From: an uncultured Alistipes sp.
Lineage (GTDB): Bacteria; Bacteroidota; Bacteroidia; Bacteroidales; Rikenellaceae
DNA length: 43,239 bases
NCBI GenBank assembly: GCA_949286165.1
Contig: CASDZK010000071.1
Coordinates: forward strand, 1 to 43,239
Direction of reading: 5' to 3'
The notes beneath the pieces are model-generated. The model was not told where the DNA came from, did no database searches, and saw only the letters and a program-made list of their open reading frames with translations. Positions 1 to 8,513 of the stretch are shown here, one piece after another (position 1 is the stretch's first letter; each line of letters begins with the position of its first letter). The position numbers and the translations under genes are program-made.

Positions 1-175
1 AGCGGAACTCGTCATGACGGGAGAGCAAATAGTCGAAAGCCTTGACGTTACCATGATATGAAAACCCCAGATTACGAATACGACCAACCTCGCGCTCTTT
101 CAGTAGAAAATCGAGCAGTTTATTGTCGAAAAAACGTTCCACATAGCAAGACACACTTTTGGGAACAGTATCAAG
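1..175 (-). pseudogene. Middle fragment of a 4Fe-4S aldo/keto reductase, open to the left window edge
   Basis: Read on the minus strand from 175 to 1, one frame gives a stretch containing KLLDFLLKEREVGRIRNLGF and then SYHGNVKAFDYLLS. This is the conserved middle of the Fe-S-containing aldo/keto reductases (the barrel strand ending in NLGFSxHG). The frame is closed upstream by TGA at 176-178, so the N-terminal half of the barrel is absent, and the fragment runs off the window to the left. No start codon or ribosome site fits it. The C-terminal cluster-binding part of a protein of the same type lies next to it in the opposite orientation (200-479), so the locus has been deleted and inverted. 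The family assignment rests on motif recognition, not on an alignment. Confidence 0.6.
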
Positions 176-199
176 TCACTGAAAGATTCATAAAACCGA

Positions 200-479
200 A
201 AAGGAAATTCTACGCTTACCGCCATGCGCCGGAATACATCGACTGCACGGACAACCACCAGTGCATCCCTTATCTGCTAAACGTCGCCATCGGCTACATA
301 TTCGCCTACGTATACACACAAGAACAGGGCTATGGCAATTACACCGTCTCCATGTTACCCGTGCAGCGTGGCGCTCCTGCCTCGTCGTGCATAGGTGCGG
401 CAAATATATGGTAAAATACCCGCAACAGTTGGACATCCCCAATCTGCTGGTGCTGATAAAGAAGGTAATGGGTAAGTAA
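200..479 (+). pseudogene. Frameshifted C-terminal ferredoxin-like tail of a 4Fe-4S aldo/keto reductase
   Basis: One frame reads DCTDNHQCIPYLLNV and later GYGNYTVSMLPVQRGAPASS followed by CIG. The next frame then continues CGKYMVKYPQQLDIPNLL and ends at the TAA at 477-479. Joining the frames near 394-396, as if one base had been lost, recreates the two-cluster tail of Fe-S aldo/keto reductases (CxxCxxC...P, then CIGCGKCxxxCPQxxDIP). At least three expected Cys are Tyr (IPY, GKY, VKY), each explainable by a single G-to-A change. The barrel is missing and the neighbouring fragment of the same family is on the other strand. A continuous ORF from 58 crosses that antisense fragment and is not a gene. 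This is a clear pseudogene; the family is recognised from motifs only. Confidence 0.6.
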
Positions 480-490
480 GTTTATAGAAT

Positions 491-885
491 ATGCAAATCT
501 TGAAGTTAAGTATAATTTTTATTCTGCTGTCCATGTCCTTCTTGAATGGTGCGGAAAAGTAACTTCGGAAGAATATCAAGAATAAATATCGTGAATGGGG
601 ACAATCGGTACGGACAAGTGCCGTCCCCGCCTCCACCGAAACGCGTCTACGGCTTCGCGAACCCTGTCATCAGCTCAGACAGTGTTTCTCCGACAGGATT
701 GCTATTGTCAGAGGCTCAGACAGTGCAAATTCCACAGAATTGGTACTATCGGAGGGATGTCTGCCCCTTGATAGGATGTCGCCATAAATTCTGTAAATTC
801 GATACAAATGCCGAGGATATGGGTATCATGCTGCACCTTGTACCTCCATATCTTTGCAATGTGGAAAATAAAAAACGAAGATAAT
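491..885 (+). pseudogene. Relic of an exported-protein gene: leader peptide followed by non-coding remnant
   Basis: At 491 an ATG opens a 23-codon frame whose product, beginning MQILKLSIIFILLSMSFLNG, looks like a signal peptide and stops at 560-562. Nothing downstream to 885 forms a convincing protein. The open stretch at 546-884 has proline-rich, low-complexity composition and no recognisable motif. A 12-bp direct repeat (gctcagacagtg at 673-684 and 714-725) lies inside. I read the stretch as the decayed remains of an exported protein upstream of the flavodoxin lipoprotein. It may also contain that gene's promoter, but no clear TAnnTTTG box is visible. Confidence 0.35.
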
Positions 886-1914
886 ATGAAAAAGTTATTT
901 TTACTTCCGTTGATGCTGTTGGCAACCCTTGTTTTTGACACAGCTTGCAGTGAGGATGCCCCCTTTGCCGACAGACAAGAACAGACACCTCCCGAGGAAG
1001 GAGAGGCTGAAGAAGGAAACAACAATGTGGACGGTACCAACGGACGTTACCTTGTCCTTTATTGTTCCCGCACGGGTAACACGGAACGCATGGCACAAAC
1101 CATTCAGTCCGCATTAGACTGCGACATGGTAGAAGTCGTTCCCGAAACACCTTACGATAATGACTATAATACCATGCTCGACCGCGCCCAAGAGGAACTG
1201 AATGCCATCGGGCAAAGCAATTACCCCGCTATTACCACGACTGTGGAGAGTTTTGCCGATTACGATATTGTGTTCATCGGCTATCCCATCTGGTTCGGGC
1301 ACATAGCTACCCCAATGCAGTCGTTCCTGCACAGCCATGCCGACCTGCTGGCAGGAAAACGCATTGCCCTCTTTGCCAGCAGCGGAAGCAGCGGCATAAG
1401 CACTTCGGAAAGGGAAGCCGCCTCGCTTGTCCCCGATGCCACGTTTGCCGAGCCCCTGCATCTCACGTCAAGTACCCTTGGCGACATGGAGAACCGTATT
1501 CCGGCATGGCTTGAACAGCTCGGTGTCAATCGGGAATCAGGCGGTAAAGAAGAAACAAGCTTGTCCATCCGTATTACCGTGGGCGAACAATCGACAACAG
1601 CTACTCTATTGGACAATCCCACCGCACGCGATTTCCTTGCCCGCCTGCCCCTGACCGTGACGCTTGAGGATTATGCCGGCGAGGAGAAAATCTTCTATCC
1701 CGCCCCTGCATTGGAAACAGAAGGTTCGCCGAGGGGCGGCGCAACCGTGGCAGGAGACATCAAGCTCTATGCGCCATGGGGCGATGTCGCCATCTTCTAT
1801 GAAGACGGACCCGACAACAACGGACTCATCCCGATAGGGCATATCGACGACAACGGCATCTCCCTCTTCCGTGTTTCCGGCAACATAGCGGATGTGCGGT
1901 TCGAACACATGTAA
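886..1914 (+). CDS. Flavodoxin / cyclophilin-like fold fusion lipoprotein
   Basis: The 342-residue product starts MKKLFLLPLMLLATLVFDTAC, a lipoprotein leader with the lipidated Cys after DTA, then an acidic linker. Residues about 53-210 are a flavodoxin fold: the FMN phosphate loop is SRTGNT in LVLYCSRTGNTERMA, followed by DIVFIGYPIWFG and the glycine/serine-rich LFASSGSSGIS. Residues about 225-342 match the cyclophilin-like fold family seen in small Bacteroides proteins (SIRITVGEQSTTATLLDNPT, PLTVTLEDYAGEEKIFYPAP, GDIKLYAPWGDVAIFYEDGP). The start at 886 is chosen over an upstream in-frame ATG at 808 because it begins exactly at the leader. The likely role is FMN-dependent electron transfer at the periplasmic face; substrate unknown. 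The fusion links two families that appear as separate genes elsewhere in the island. Confidence 0.85.
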   Translation: MKKLFLLPLMLLATLVFDTACSEDAPFADRQEQTPPEEGEAEEGNNNVDGTNGRYLVLYCSRTGNTERMAQTIQSALDCDMVEVVPETPYDNDYNTMLDRAQEELNAIGQSNYPAITTTVESFADYDIVFIGYPIWFGHIATPMQSFLHSHADLLAGKRIALFASSGSSGISTSEREAASLVPDATFAEPLHLTSSTLGDMENRIPAWLEQLGVNRESGGKEETSLSIRITVGEQSTTATLLDNPTARDFLARLPLTVTLEDYAGEEKIFYPAPALETEGSPRGGATVAGDIKLYAPWGDVAIFYEDGPDNNGLIPIGHIDDNGISLFRVSGNIADVRFEHM

Positions 1915-1955
1915 CCGGACACAAAAATAAGTTAACCACATAAATGTTGTATAAT

Positions 1956-2909
1956 ATGAACAAGAACAATTATCAGACAATCGCATTAGGCACATGGTCA
2001 TGGGGCAAAGGAACGGTCGGCGGCGACCAAGTGTTTGGCAACAACGTAGGCACGGAAGAACTGCGCCCTGTATTTGACGCAGCAATGAAGAACGGGTTGA
2101 ACCTGTGGGATTCTGCCGTGGTGTACGGCATGGGAGCATCAGAAAATATTCTGGCATCGTTCACTAAACCGTGCAAACGTGAAGATGTGCTTATCTCCAC
2201 CAAGTTTACCCCGCAGATAGCCGACGAAAGTACGGCAAATCCGATGGAAGCCATGTGCGAGGACAGCCTGTCGCGTTTCGGCACGGATTATATCGACATG
2301 TATTGGATTCACAATCCGGCAGACGTGGAACGCTGGACTCCTCTCTTGATTCCCCTGGTCAAGAGCGGGAAAGTGCGCCGTGTGGGGGTTTCCAACCACA
2401 ACCTCTCGCAAATCAAACGCGCCGAAGAAATATTGTCGGCAGAAGGTGTACACGTGTCCGCCGTGCAGAACCATTACAGTTTGCTCTACCGCTCGTCCGA
2501 AAAGGCCGGTATACTGGACTACTGCAAGGAGAACGGCATCGACTTCTGGGCATACATGGTGTTGGAACAGGGGGCGTTGAGCGGCAAATACGACACACAA
2601 CACCCGCTTCCGGCAGACAGCCAGCGTGGGAAAACCTATAACCCGCTTTTGCCGCAGATAGAAAAATTAGTATCGGTAATGCGCAGCATCGGCGAGAAGC
2701 ACGCTGTTTTACCTGCACAGGTTGCATTGGCATGGGCGATTGCCAAAGGTACCACACCTATCATTGGAGTAACGAAGGTGTCGCAAGTGGAAGATGCGGT
2801 AACGGCAGCACGCATTTCGCTTTCGGCTGAAGAAATCAGCCGGATGGAAGCCGCAGCAGAAGAAACGGGCGTGGACACACGCGGCTCGTGGGAAATGCCG
2901 ATGATTTAA
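1956..2909 (+). CDS. Aldo/keto reductase
   Basis: The 317-residue cytoplasmic protein has the complete NADPH-dependent aldo/keto reductase barrel. The catalytic tetrad is visible: Asp and Tyr in NLWDSAVVYGMGASE, Lys in VLISTKFTPQ, His in IDMYWIHNPADV. GVSNHNL and the late IIGVTKVSQVEDA cofactor segment are also present. It would reduce aldehydes or ketones to alcohols with NADPH; the substrate cannot be read. The ATG at 1956 (MNKNNYQTIALG) is preferred over 1944 (MLYN-), which lies 12 bases upstream in frame; either is possible. It begins 41 bases after the flavodoxin fusion on the same strand, so the two are probably co-transcribed. No leader peptide, unlike several neighbours. Confidence 0.9.
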   Translation: MNKNNYQTIALGTWSWGKGTVGGDQVFGNNVGTEELRPVFDAAMKNGLNLWDSAVVYGMGASENILASFTKPCKREDVLISTKFTPQIADESTANPMEAMCEDSLSRFGTDYIDMYWIHNPADVERWTPLLIPLVKSGKVRRVGVSNHNLSQIKRAEEILSAEGVHVSAVQNHYSLLYRSSEKAGILDYCKENGIDFWAYMVLEQGALSGKYDTQHPLPADSQRGKTYNPLLPQIEKLVSVMRSIGEKHAVLPAQVALAWAIAKGTTPIIGVTKVSQVEDAVTAARISLSAEEISRMEAAAEETGVDTRGSWEMPMI

Positions 2910-2951
2910 GTATGGACAACGACAAATCATAACCATTAAAACCCAAAAGAT

Positions 2952-3062
2952 ATGCCGATAATTACAGTAGAAGCCGCCAAACTGCCCAAAGAGCTGCTCA
3001 AGGAAAACGAATTGGATAACGTCGGGGTAAGCAATGTACTGCTATCTGACAAGAAAAGATAA
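2952..3062 (+). pseudogene. 4-oxalocrotonate tautomerase-like gene with internal deletion
   Basis: This 36-codon ORF begins MPIITVEAAKLPKE, the usual start of small 4-oxalocrotonate tautomerase family proteins with the catalytic N-terminal Pro at position 2. It ends KENELDNVGVSNVLLSDKKR, which resembles the family's usual C-terminus (roughly KENxxDNxGVGGxxLSER). Normal members are about 60-65 residues, so roughly 25 codons from the middle are gone without loss of frame. The remaining peptide could not form the normal hexamer or trimer active site. It lies 42 bases after the aldo/keto reductase in the same direction, so an intact tautomerase was probably once part of this operon. Confidence 0.7.
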
Positions 3063-3087
3063 AGTGACGCATCAAAAAGATACGGAT

Positions 3088-3234
3088 ATGGAACGGACTT
3101 TATTATCGGTCTTGGTTTTGGCATTGTCTGTTATCATGGCCGCCTGTTTGCAGAACAATGAGAACGAAAAAACACAGCAGCCAGAAACTGAAGAATCTGC
3201 TGCACCCCATATGGCACAGGCCATCATAGCTTGA
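3088..3234 (+). pseudogene. Lipoprotein N-terminal stub
   Basis: The 48-codon frame starts MERTLLSVLVLALSVIMAAC, a good lipoprotein leader with lipobox MAAC, and then a polar linker ending at TGA 3232-3234. Lipoprotein leaders in this island are normally followed by an enzyme domain; here there is none. It could be a genuine 48-residue lipoprotein, but the open remnant behind it favours a truncated gene. It sits 25 bases after the tautomerase relic, in the same direction. Confidence 0.45.
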
Positions 3235-3472
3235 AGACCTCGTGCGGAGGGTAAACGGAACTATTGTGGGAACAACACGGCATACGAAGGCGGATGCTCC
3301 AATACTGCCGTCCACCTCCGGGCAGCGGAAAGCCACGGATTCACGCTCATCGCCACCGTGAACACCATGGATGCGGTCGGGGAAACCCGGCTTCCGATGG
3401 AAGGCGGAAGGCACAAAGAACATCTCCATCGGTCCGGGGACCCAGCAATATAAACTGATTAGTATGGATTGA
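3235..3472 (+). pseudogene. Uncharacterised gene remnant
   Basis: Directly after the lipoprotein stub, one frame stays open to the TAA at about 3451-3453 and contains NTAYEGGCSNTAVHLRAAES and GFTLIATVNTMDAVGE. A second frame reads GTKNISIGPGTQQYKLISMD and stops at 3470-3472. Neither frame has a start codon. Together with the stub at 3088 they look like pieces of one exported protein broken by at least two frameshifts. I do not recognise the family. Confidence 0.3.
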
Positions 3473-3480
3473 CGACGCGT

Positions 3481-3945
3481 ATGTACAGACTGATTATAGC
3501 CACATGCCTGCTGCTGTCTATTCTTGCAATGACAGCCCAGACGCAACAAAATATATCTGACAATCAAACGAAAGTAAATATGGAAAGTAACACTATCGAA
3601 CTGACCATCGAAGGAGGAAAGACATTTACCGCCACATTGGTGGATAACTCGTCCACTCAAGCCCTAAAAGAACAGCTTGCCAAGGGCGACATTACTGTGA
3701 AAATGGAAGACTATGCCAATATGGAGAAAGTAGGTTCGCTCGGCCTCCACCTGCCGCGCAACGACCGGCAGACCACGACCGGTCCGGGCGACCTCATCCT
3801 CTATCAGGGACATAACTTCGTCATCTACTATGATACCAACTCGTGGAACTTCACTCGCTTAGGAAAGATTGACAACGCCACGCAAGCCGAACTGAAGGCA
3901 GCGTTGGGCAAAGGCGATGTAAAGGTAACGCTCTCACTGAAATAA
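3481..3945 (+). CDS. Exported cyclophilin-like fold protein
   Basis: The 154-residue product has a signal peptide (MYRLIIATCLLLSILAMTAQ) and one cyclophilin-like fold domain. Recognisable parts are IELTIEGGKTFTATLVDNSS, the segment DITVKMEDYANMEKVGSLGL, LPRNDRQTTTGPGDLILYQG and NFVIYYDTNSWNFTRLGKI. This is the same domain type as the C-terminal half of the fusion at 886-1914. No prolyl isomerase activity is established for this small family, so none is claimed. The ATG at 3481 is preferred to the in-frame TTG at 3469 because it sits at the leader. It is followed 17 bases later by the amidohydrolase gene and probably shares a transcript with it. Confidence 0.85.
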   Translation: MYRLIIATCLLLSILAMTAQTQQNISDNQTKVNMESNTIELTIEGGKTFTATLVDNSSTQALKEQLAKGDITVKMEDYANMEKVGSLGLHLPRNDRQTTTGPGDLILYQGHNFVIYYDTNSWNFTRLGKIDNATQAELKAALGKGDVKVTLSLK

Positions 3946-3962
3946 GCGAAAGGAGGCGCTGA

Positions 3963-5003
3963 ATGAAGAACCGATTGATTATAGGTCCGCTGCTGGCAGC
4001 CTTGGTATTTCCGGCGGAAGCCCAGCAGACGGTAGATGTGCATAGCCACATCATCGTGCCCGAATATATGGAAATGCTGAAAGCGCACGGCGCGGAAATA
4101 GAAGAGACTTTCTCACTGCCCGAATGGAACGTAGAACGTCATCTTGCCTTTTTCGACAGTGCAGGCATCCGCACCGCCGTGCTGACCATGCCCGCCCCGC
4201 AGCCTTGGTACGGCAATGCGAAAGAAAGTGCGGCGTGCATCCGCAGAGTAAACGAGATTTCAGCAGAGGTAAAGAGAAAACATCCTGGCAGATTCCGGTT
4301 CTGTGCCGCCCTGCCTTTGCCCGACGTGGATGCCGCCATCCGTGAGGCCGTTTATGCCCTTGACACCTTGGGTGCGGACGGCGTGAAACTGGCAACCAAC
4401 AGCCGCGGACAATACCTGGGCGACGAAGCGTTGGAGCCACTGATGAAAGTGCTTGACGAACGAAATGCCGTCATCATCCTCCATCCGCACCGCCCCACAC
4501 CATACGCAGAAGACATTATCGCCGCCACACCGCTTGCCATGTACGAATATCCGGCAGAGACCACCCGTGCCGTAGTAAACATGCTGGCACATAACGTGCC
4601 GTCCCGCTACCCGAACTTGAAGATAGTCGTGCCCCACTGCGGTTCGTTCCTCCCATTGGCTGTCCCGCGTATGAAATCCATCCTCCCTGTCATGGTAAAA
4701 CAAGGTTACATGCAGCCGATAGACTGGGAGGCAAACCTGTCGCGCTTGTACTACGACCTGGCAGGCAACCCGACAACAGAGGTCATCCGCTTGATGCTGA
4801 CCGTTACCTCGCCGGAGCACATCCTCTATGGTTCGGACTATCCATACCTGCCGAATGCTGTTTTGAAGGGCAATCTGCAAAAATTGAAAGAAACATTAAA
4901 GGCGGACAAGGAGCTTGCCGGATATGCAGACCTGTTCTTGTGGAAGAATGCGGAACATCTGTTCAGCGGGACTGTAACTGCTGACAGTATTCCGACGGAG
5001 TGA
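3963..5003 (+). CDS. Exported ACMSD-type amidohydrolase
   Basis: The 346-residue protein carries a signal peptide ending near AEA-QQ at residues 18-22. It then has an amidohydrolase-2 fold of the type that includes aminocarboxymuconate-semialdehyde decarboxylase. Metal-site motifs are in order: DVHSH at 25-29, IILHPHRPTPY mid-protein, VVPHCGSFLPLAVPR, and the late Asp in LYGSDYPYLP. Such enzymes use a divalent metal for hydrolysis or non-oxidative decarboxylation of ring-derived acids; the substrate here is unknown. Export is unusual for the family's decarboxylases but common in Bacteroidales relatives. Its 3' end overlaps the converging AraC gene by 41 bases. Confidence 0.85.
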   Translation: MKNRLIIGPLLAALVFPAEAQQTVDVHSHIIVPEYMEMLKAHGAEIEETFSLPEWNVERHLAFFDSAGIRTAVLTMPAPQPWYGNAKESAACIRRVNEISAEVKRKHPGRFRFCAALPLPDVDAAIREAVYALDTLGADGVKLATNSRGQYLGDEALEPLMKVLDERNAVIILHPHRPTPYAEDIIAATPLAMYEYPAETTRAVVNMLAHNVPSRYPNLKIVVPHCGSFLPLAVPRMKSILPVMVKQGYMQPIDWEANLSRLYYDLAGNPTTEVIRLMLTVTSPEHILYGSDYPYLPNAVLKGNLQKLKETLKADKELAGYADLFLWKNAEHLFSGTVTADSIPTE

Positions 5004-5865
5004 TGTTCTCCAGTTTCTTGAACATGCGGCTGAAGTGTTGGGAGTATTCGAAACCGAGGCGGTCCGAAACCTGCGACACGGTCTCTCCTGCAGCAAGTCC
5101 ATTCTTGGCAAGCCGGATGACGAACCTGCGAATGTGGCCGCTTGCTGTGTCGCCCGTGGTTTTCTTGATGACATCGCCGAAATAATTGGCGGACATGCAG
5201 AGTTTGTCTGCGCAATATTGCACGGTAGGCAGGCCGAGGGTCAGCTGGAGCTTCCGGTCATAATAATCCCGGAGCAGGTGTTCGAAACGGGCAAGGATGT
5301 CTGAGTTCTCTATTTTACGTGTGATAAACTGACGATTGTAAAAACGCTGGCAAAAGTTGAGTACAAGTTCGATATAGTTCACGAGAATGATATTCTGCAA
5401 TTCGTCGGTTTTCCCCTCAAGCTCCTTCCGTATCTGGCGCATAAGCGAAACAAGCATGTCGCGCTCTTCATTGGTCATGTGCAATGCCTCATTGATATGA
5501 TAGTCGAAAAAAGAATATTCCCTGATACGTTTTTCTAACGGAAATCCGTGCAGCAGATCGGGATGAAACAGAAGAGCCCAACCGGTAATGGTTACCCGGT
5601 TACCGTCATCTTCCTTGCCTCCCACCTGTCCCGGAGCCACACACAGCAGTGTCCCTTTATTGTAGTCATATTTGCCACATCCATAGTCGAGTTCGACATC
5701 GGCGTCATCGCGCAGGAAAAGACCATACACCCCGTAACTGTTCAGACTATGGCGTATAGGCGACACTTCCGCATAATCTATAACGCAAATCAACGGATGT
5801 TGGTCTGCGCAGCCAAGGTAACGGCTGTAATCAGTGACATCTCTTACTTTCAATATCTTGCTCAT
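4963..5865 (-). CDS. AraC-family transcriptional regulator
   Basis: The 300-residue regulator has an N-terminal sensing half and a C-terminal AraC DNA-binding domain at about 195-298. The two helix-turn-helix units lie around LPTVQYCADKLCMSANYFGD and AAGETVSQVSDRLGFEYSQH, followed by FSRMFKKLENITPSEY. The start MSKILKV at 5865 is preferred; the frame stays open to 6048 but the extra segment runs into the promoter region of the divergent gene. Its Cys residues could serve as redox sensors, but that is speculation. It is transcribed away from the operon at 6024-10267 and converges on the amidohydrolase, so it probably controls the oxidoreductase genes on one or both sides. Confidence 0.9.
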   Translation of the reverse strand: MSKILKVRDVTDYSRYLGCADQHPLICVIDYAEVSPIRHSLNSYGVYGLFLRDDADVELDYGCGKYDYNKGTLLCVAPGQVGGKEDDGNRVTITGWALLFHPDLLHGFPLEKRIREYSFFDYHINEALHMTNEERDMLVSLMRQIRKELEGKTDELQNIILVNYIELVLNFCQRFYNRQFITRKIENSDILARFEHLLRDYYDRKLQLTLGLPTVQYCADKLCMSANYFGDVIKKTTGDTASGHIRRFVIRLAKNGLAAGETVSQVSDRLGFEYSQHFSRMFKKLENITPSEYCQQLQSR

Positions 5866-5991
5866 TATTCTTCCTGTTAAACAGATATAAGATAAATTAT
5901 TCCACTGACAATGTTTTGTGCAAGCGGCAAATTCTGTAAAAATGGTACGCTTTGCCGGCTTATGGTTACAAAGTCCGTTCCTATTTCGCTG

Positions 5992-5999
5992 TACCTTTG
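5992..5999 (+). promoter_or_regulatory. Bacteroidetes -7 box (TAccTTTG) upstream of the oxidoreductase operon
   Basis: TACCTTTG followed by C matches the Bacteroidetes -7 consensus TAnnTTTG and lies 24 bases before the ATG at 6024. A good -33 TTTG at about 19 bases upstream is not seen, which would suit an activator-dependent promoter. It lies in the divergent gap next to the AraC gene. Confidence 0.5.
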
Positions 6000-6023
6000 C
6001 AAAGTTAAAAAACAAATAGGACA

Positions 6024-6239
6024 ATGAAACCACCGACAGATTTCCCAAAAGAATTATGTGCAGACGAAGCGGTTTGCTTCATCGCAGACCGCCACCATGT
6101 CACACCGCAACAACTCTTGCATTATTTTCTTATCCAAAAGTCCTTCTCCATAAGCGAGACTCCGACAAACGCACTGATACCTTTGGAACCCAATGAAATT
6201 GAGATTCTGAAAGGTCTATCGGACACCATCAAAGATTGA
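6024..6239 (+). CDS. Small hypothetical protein, first gene of the divergent operon
   Basis: This 71-residue protein (MKPPTDFPKELCADEAVCFI...) has no leader and no family I recognise. Its middle, ADRHHVTPQQLLHYFLIQKS, looks helical and could be part of a small helical fold. It starts 25 bases after a TAnnTTTG promoter box and ends 20 bases before the flavin reductase gene, a placement that supports a real gene. It contains two Cys (12 and 18), CADEAVC. Function unknown. Confidence 0.65.
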   Translation: MKPPTDFPKELCADEAVCFIADRHHVTPQQLLHYFLIQKSFSISETPTNALIPLEPNEIEILKGLSDTIKD

Positions 6240-6259
6240 AATTATTAAAAACGATAACC

Positions 6260-7830
<1,571 letters not shown>

Positions 7831-7843
7831 AGCTGGGGAACGT

Positions 7844-8497
7844 ATGGAACGACGAGATTTTTTGAAAAAGTCTGTACTGACCGTCTTGGGTACTGCCATC
7901 GCAGACACGGGATTGGTGCAGGCTTTCGGCCACATCAGCAACAACGAATCAAAAACAGAGAAAATGAAGATAGTAGTATTGACCGGAAGCCCCCGTAAGG
8001 ACGGGAACTCCGCTTATCTGGCAGAACAGTTTATAAAGGGTGCGGAAGAGCAGGGACACAACGTGTTCCGCTTCGACTGCGCTTTTAAACAAGTGGAACC
8101 GTGCCGCGCCTGCAATCGCTGCGGCATGAACGGGACGTGCATTTTCAACGACGATTTCCTTGAACTCCGACCGAAGCTGATTGACGCGGACATGGTGGTA
8201 TTCGCCACGCCGATGTATTACTTCGGCATCTCGGCGCAGATGAAACGAGTAATAGACCGTTTCTACGCCATCAACGGACAGATAAAGGGCGCGCCGAAGA
8301 AAACAGCCTTCCTGATGACCTACGCCGACACCGCCAAGGAAGAAGCCGAACCAATGCTGATGTGCTACCGCACGTTGATGGACTACTTAGGCTGGACCAG
8401 CGTGGGCGAAGTGGTCGCTGCCGGCATCTGGACGGCAGGAAGCGTCCGCCGCACCGATTATCCGGAACAGGCATACCGGTTAGGAAAAAGTTTATAA
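7844..8497 (+). CDS. NADPH-dependent FMN reductase / flavodoxin-like protein with Tat-like leader
   Basis: The 217-residue protein opens with MERRDFLKKSVLTVLGTAIA, which has a twin-arginine pattern (RRDFLK) and a hydrophobic stretch. An FMN-reductase fold begins at about residue 43: MKIVVLTGSPRKDGNS phosphate loop, CRACNRCGMNGTCIFNDDF, VVFATPMYYFGISAQMKRVI. The Cys-rich segment is typical of the iron-sulfur flavoprotein-like branch, where it binds a cluster in some members; cluster binding here is unproven. An internal ATG at 7964 could give a leaderless form. A folded flavoprotein would fit Tat export if the organism has a Tat system. The next gene starts 16 bases later. Confidence 0.85.
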   Translation: MERRDFLKKSVLTVLGTAIADTGLVQAFGHISNNESKTEKMKIVVLTGSPRKDGNSAYLAEQFIKGAEEQGHNVFRFDCAFKQVEPCRACNRCGMNGTCIFNDDFLELRPKLIDADMVVFATPMYYFGISAQMKRVIDRFYAINGQIKGAPKKTAFLMTYADTAKEEAEPMLMCYRTLMDYLGWTSVGEVVAAGIWTAGSVRRTDYPEQAYRLGKSL

Positions 8498-8513
8498 TCT
8501 ATTATAATATGTT

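Noticed and set aside
58..414. 118-codon plus-strand ORF at the left edge
   Set aside because: Its first third is antisense to a minus-strand aldo/keto reductase fragment and its end is one frame of a frameshifted tail; it is not a single gene.
546..884. 112-codon ORF upstream of the flavodoxin fusion
   Set aside because: Odd composition (proline run, many rare patterns), no motif, overlaps the real start region; treated as remnant.
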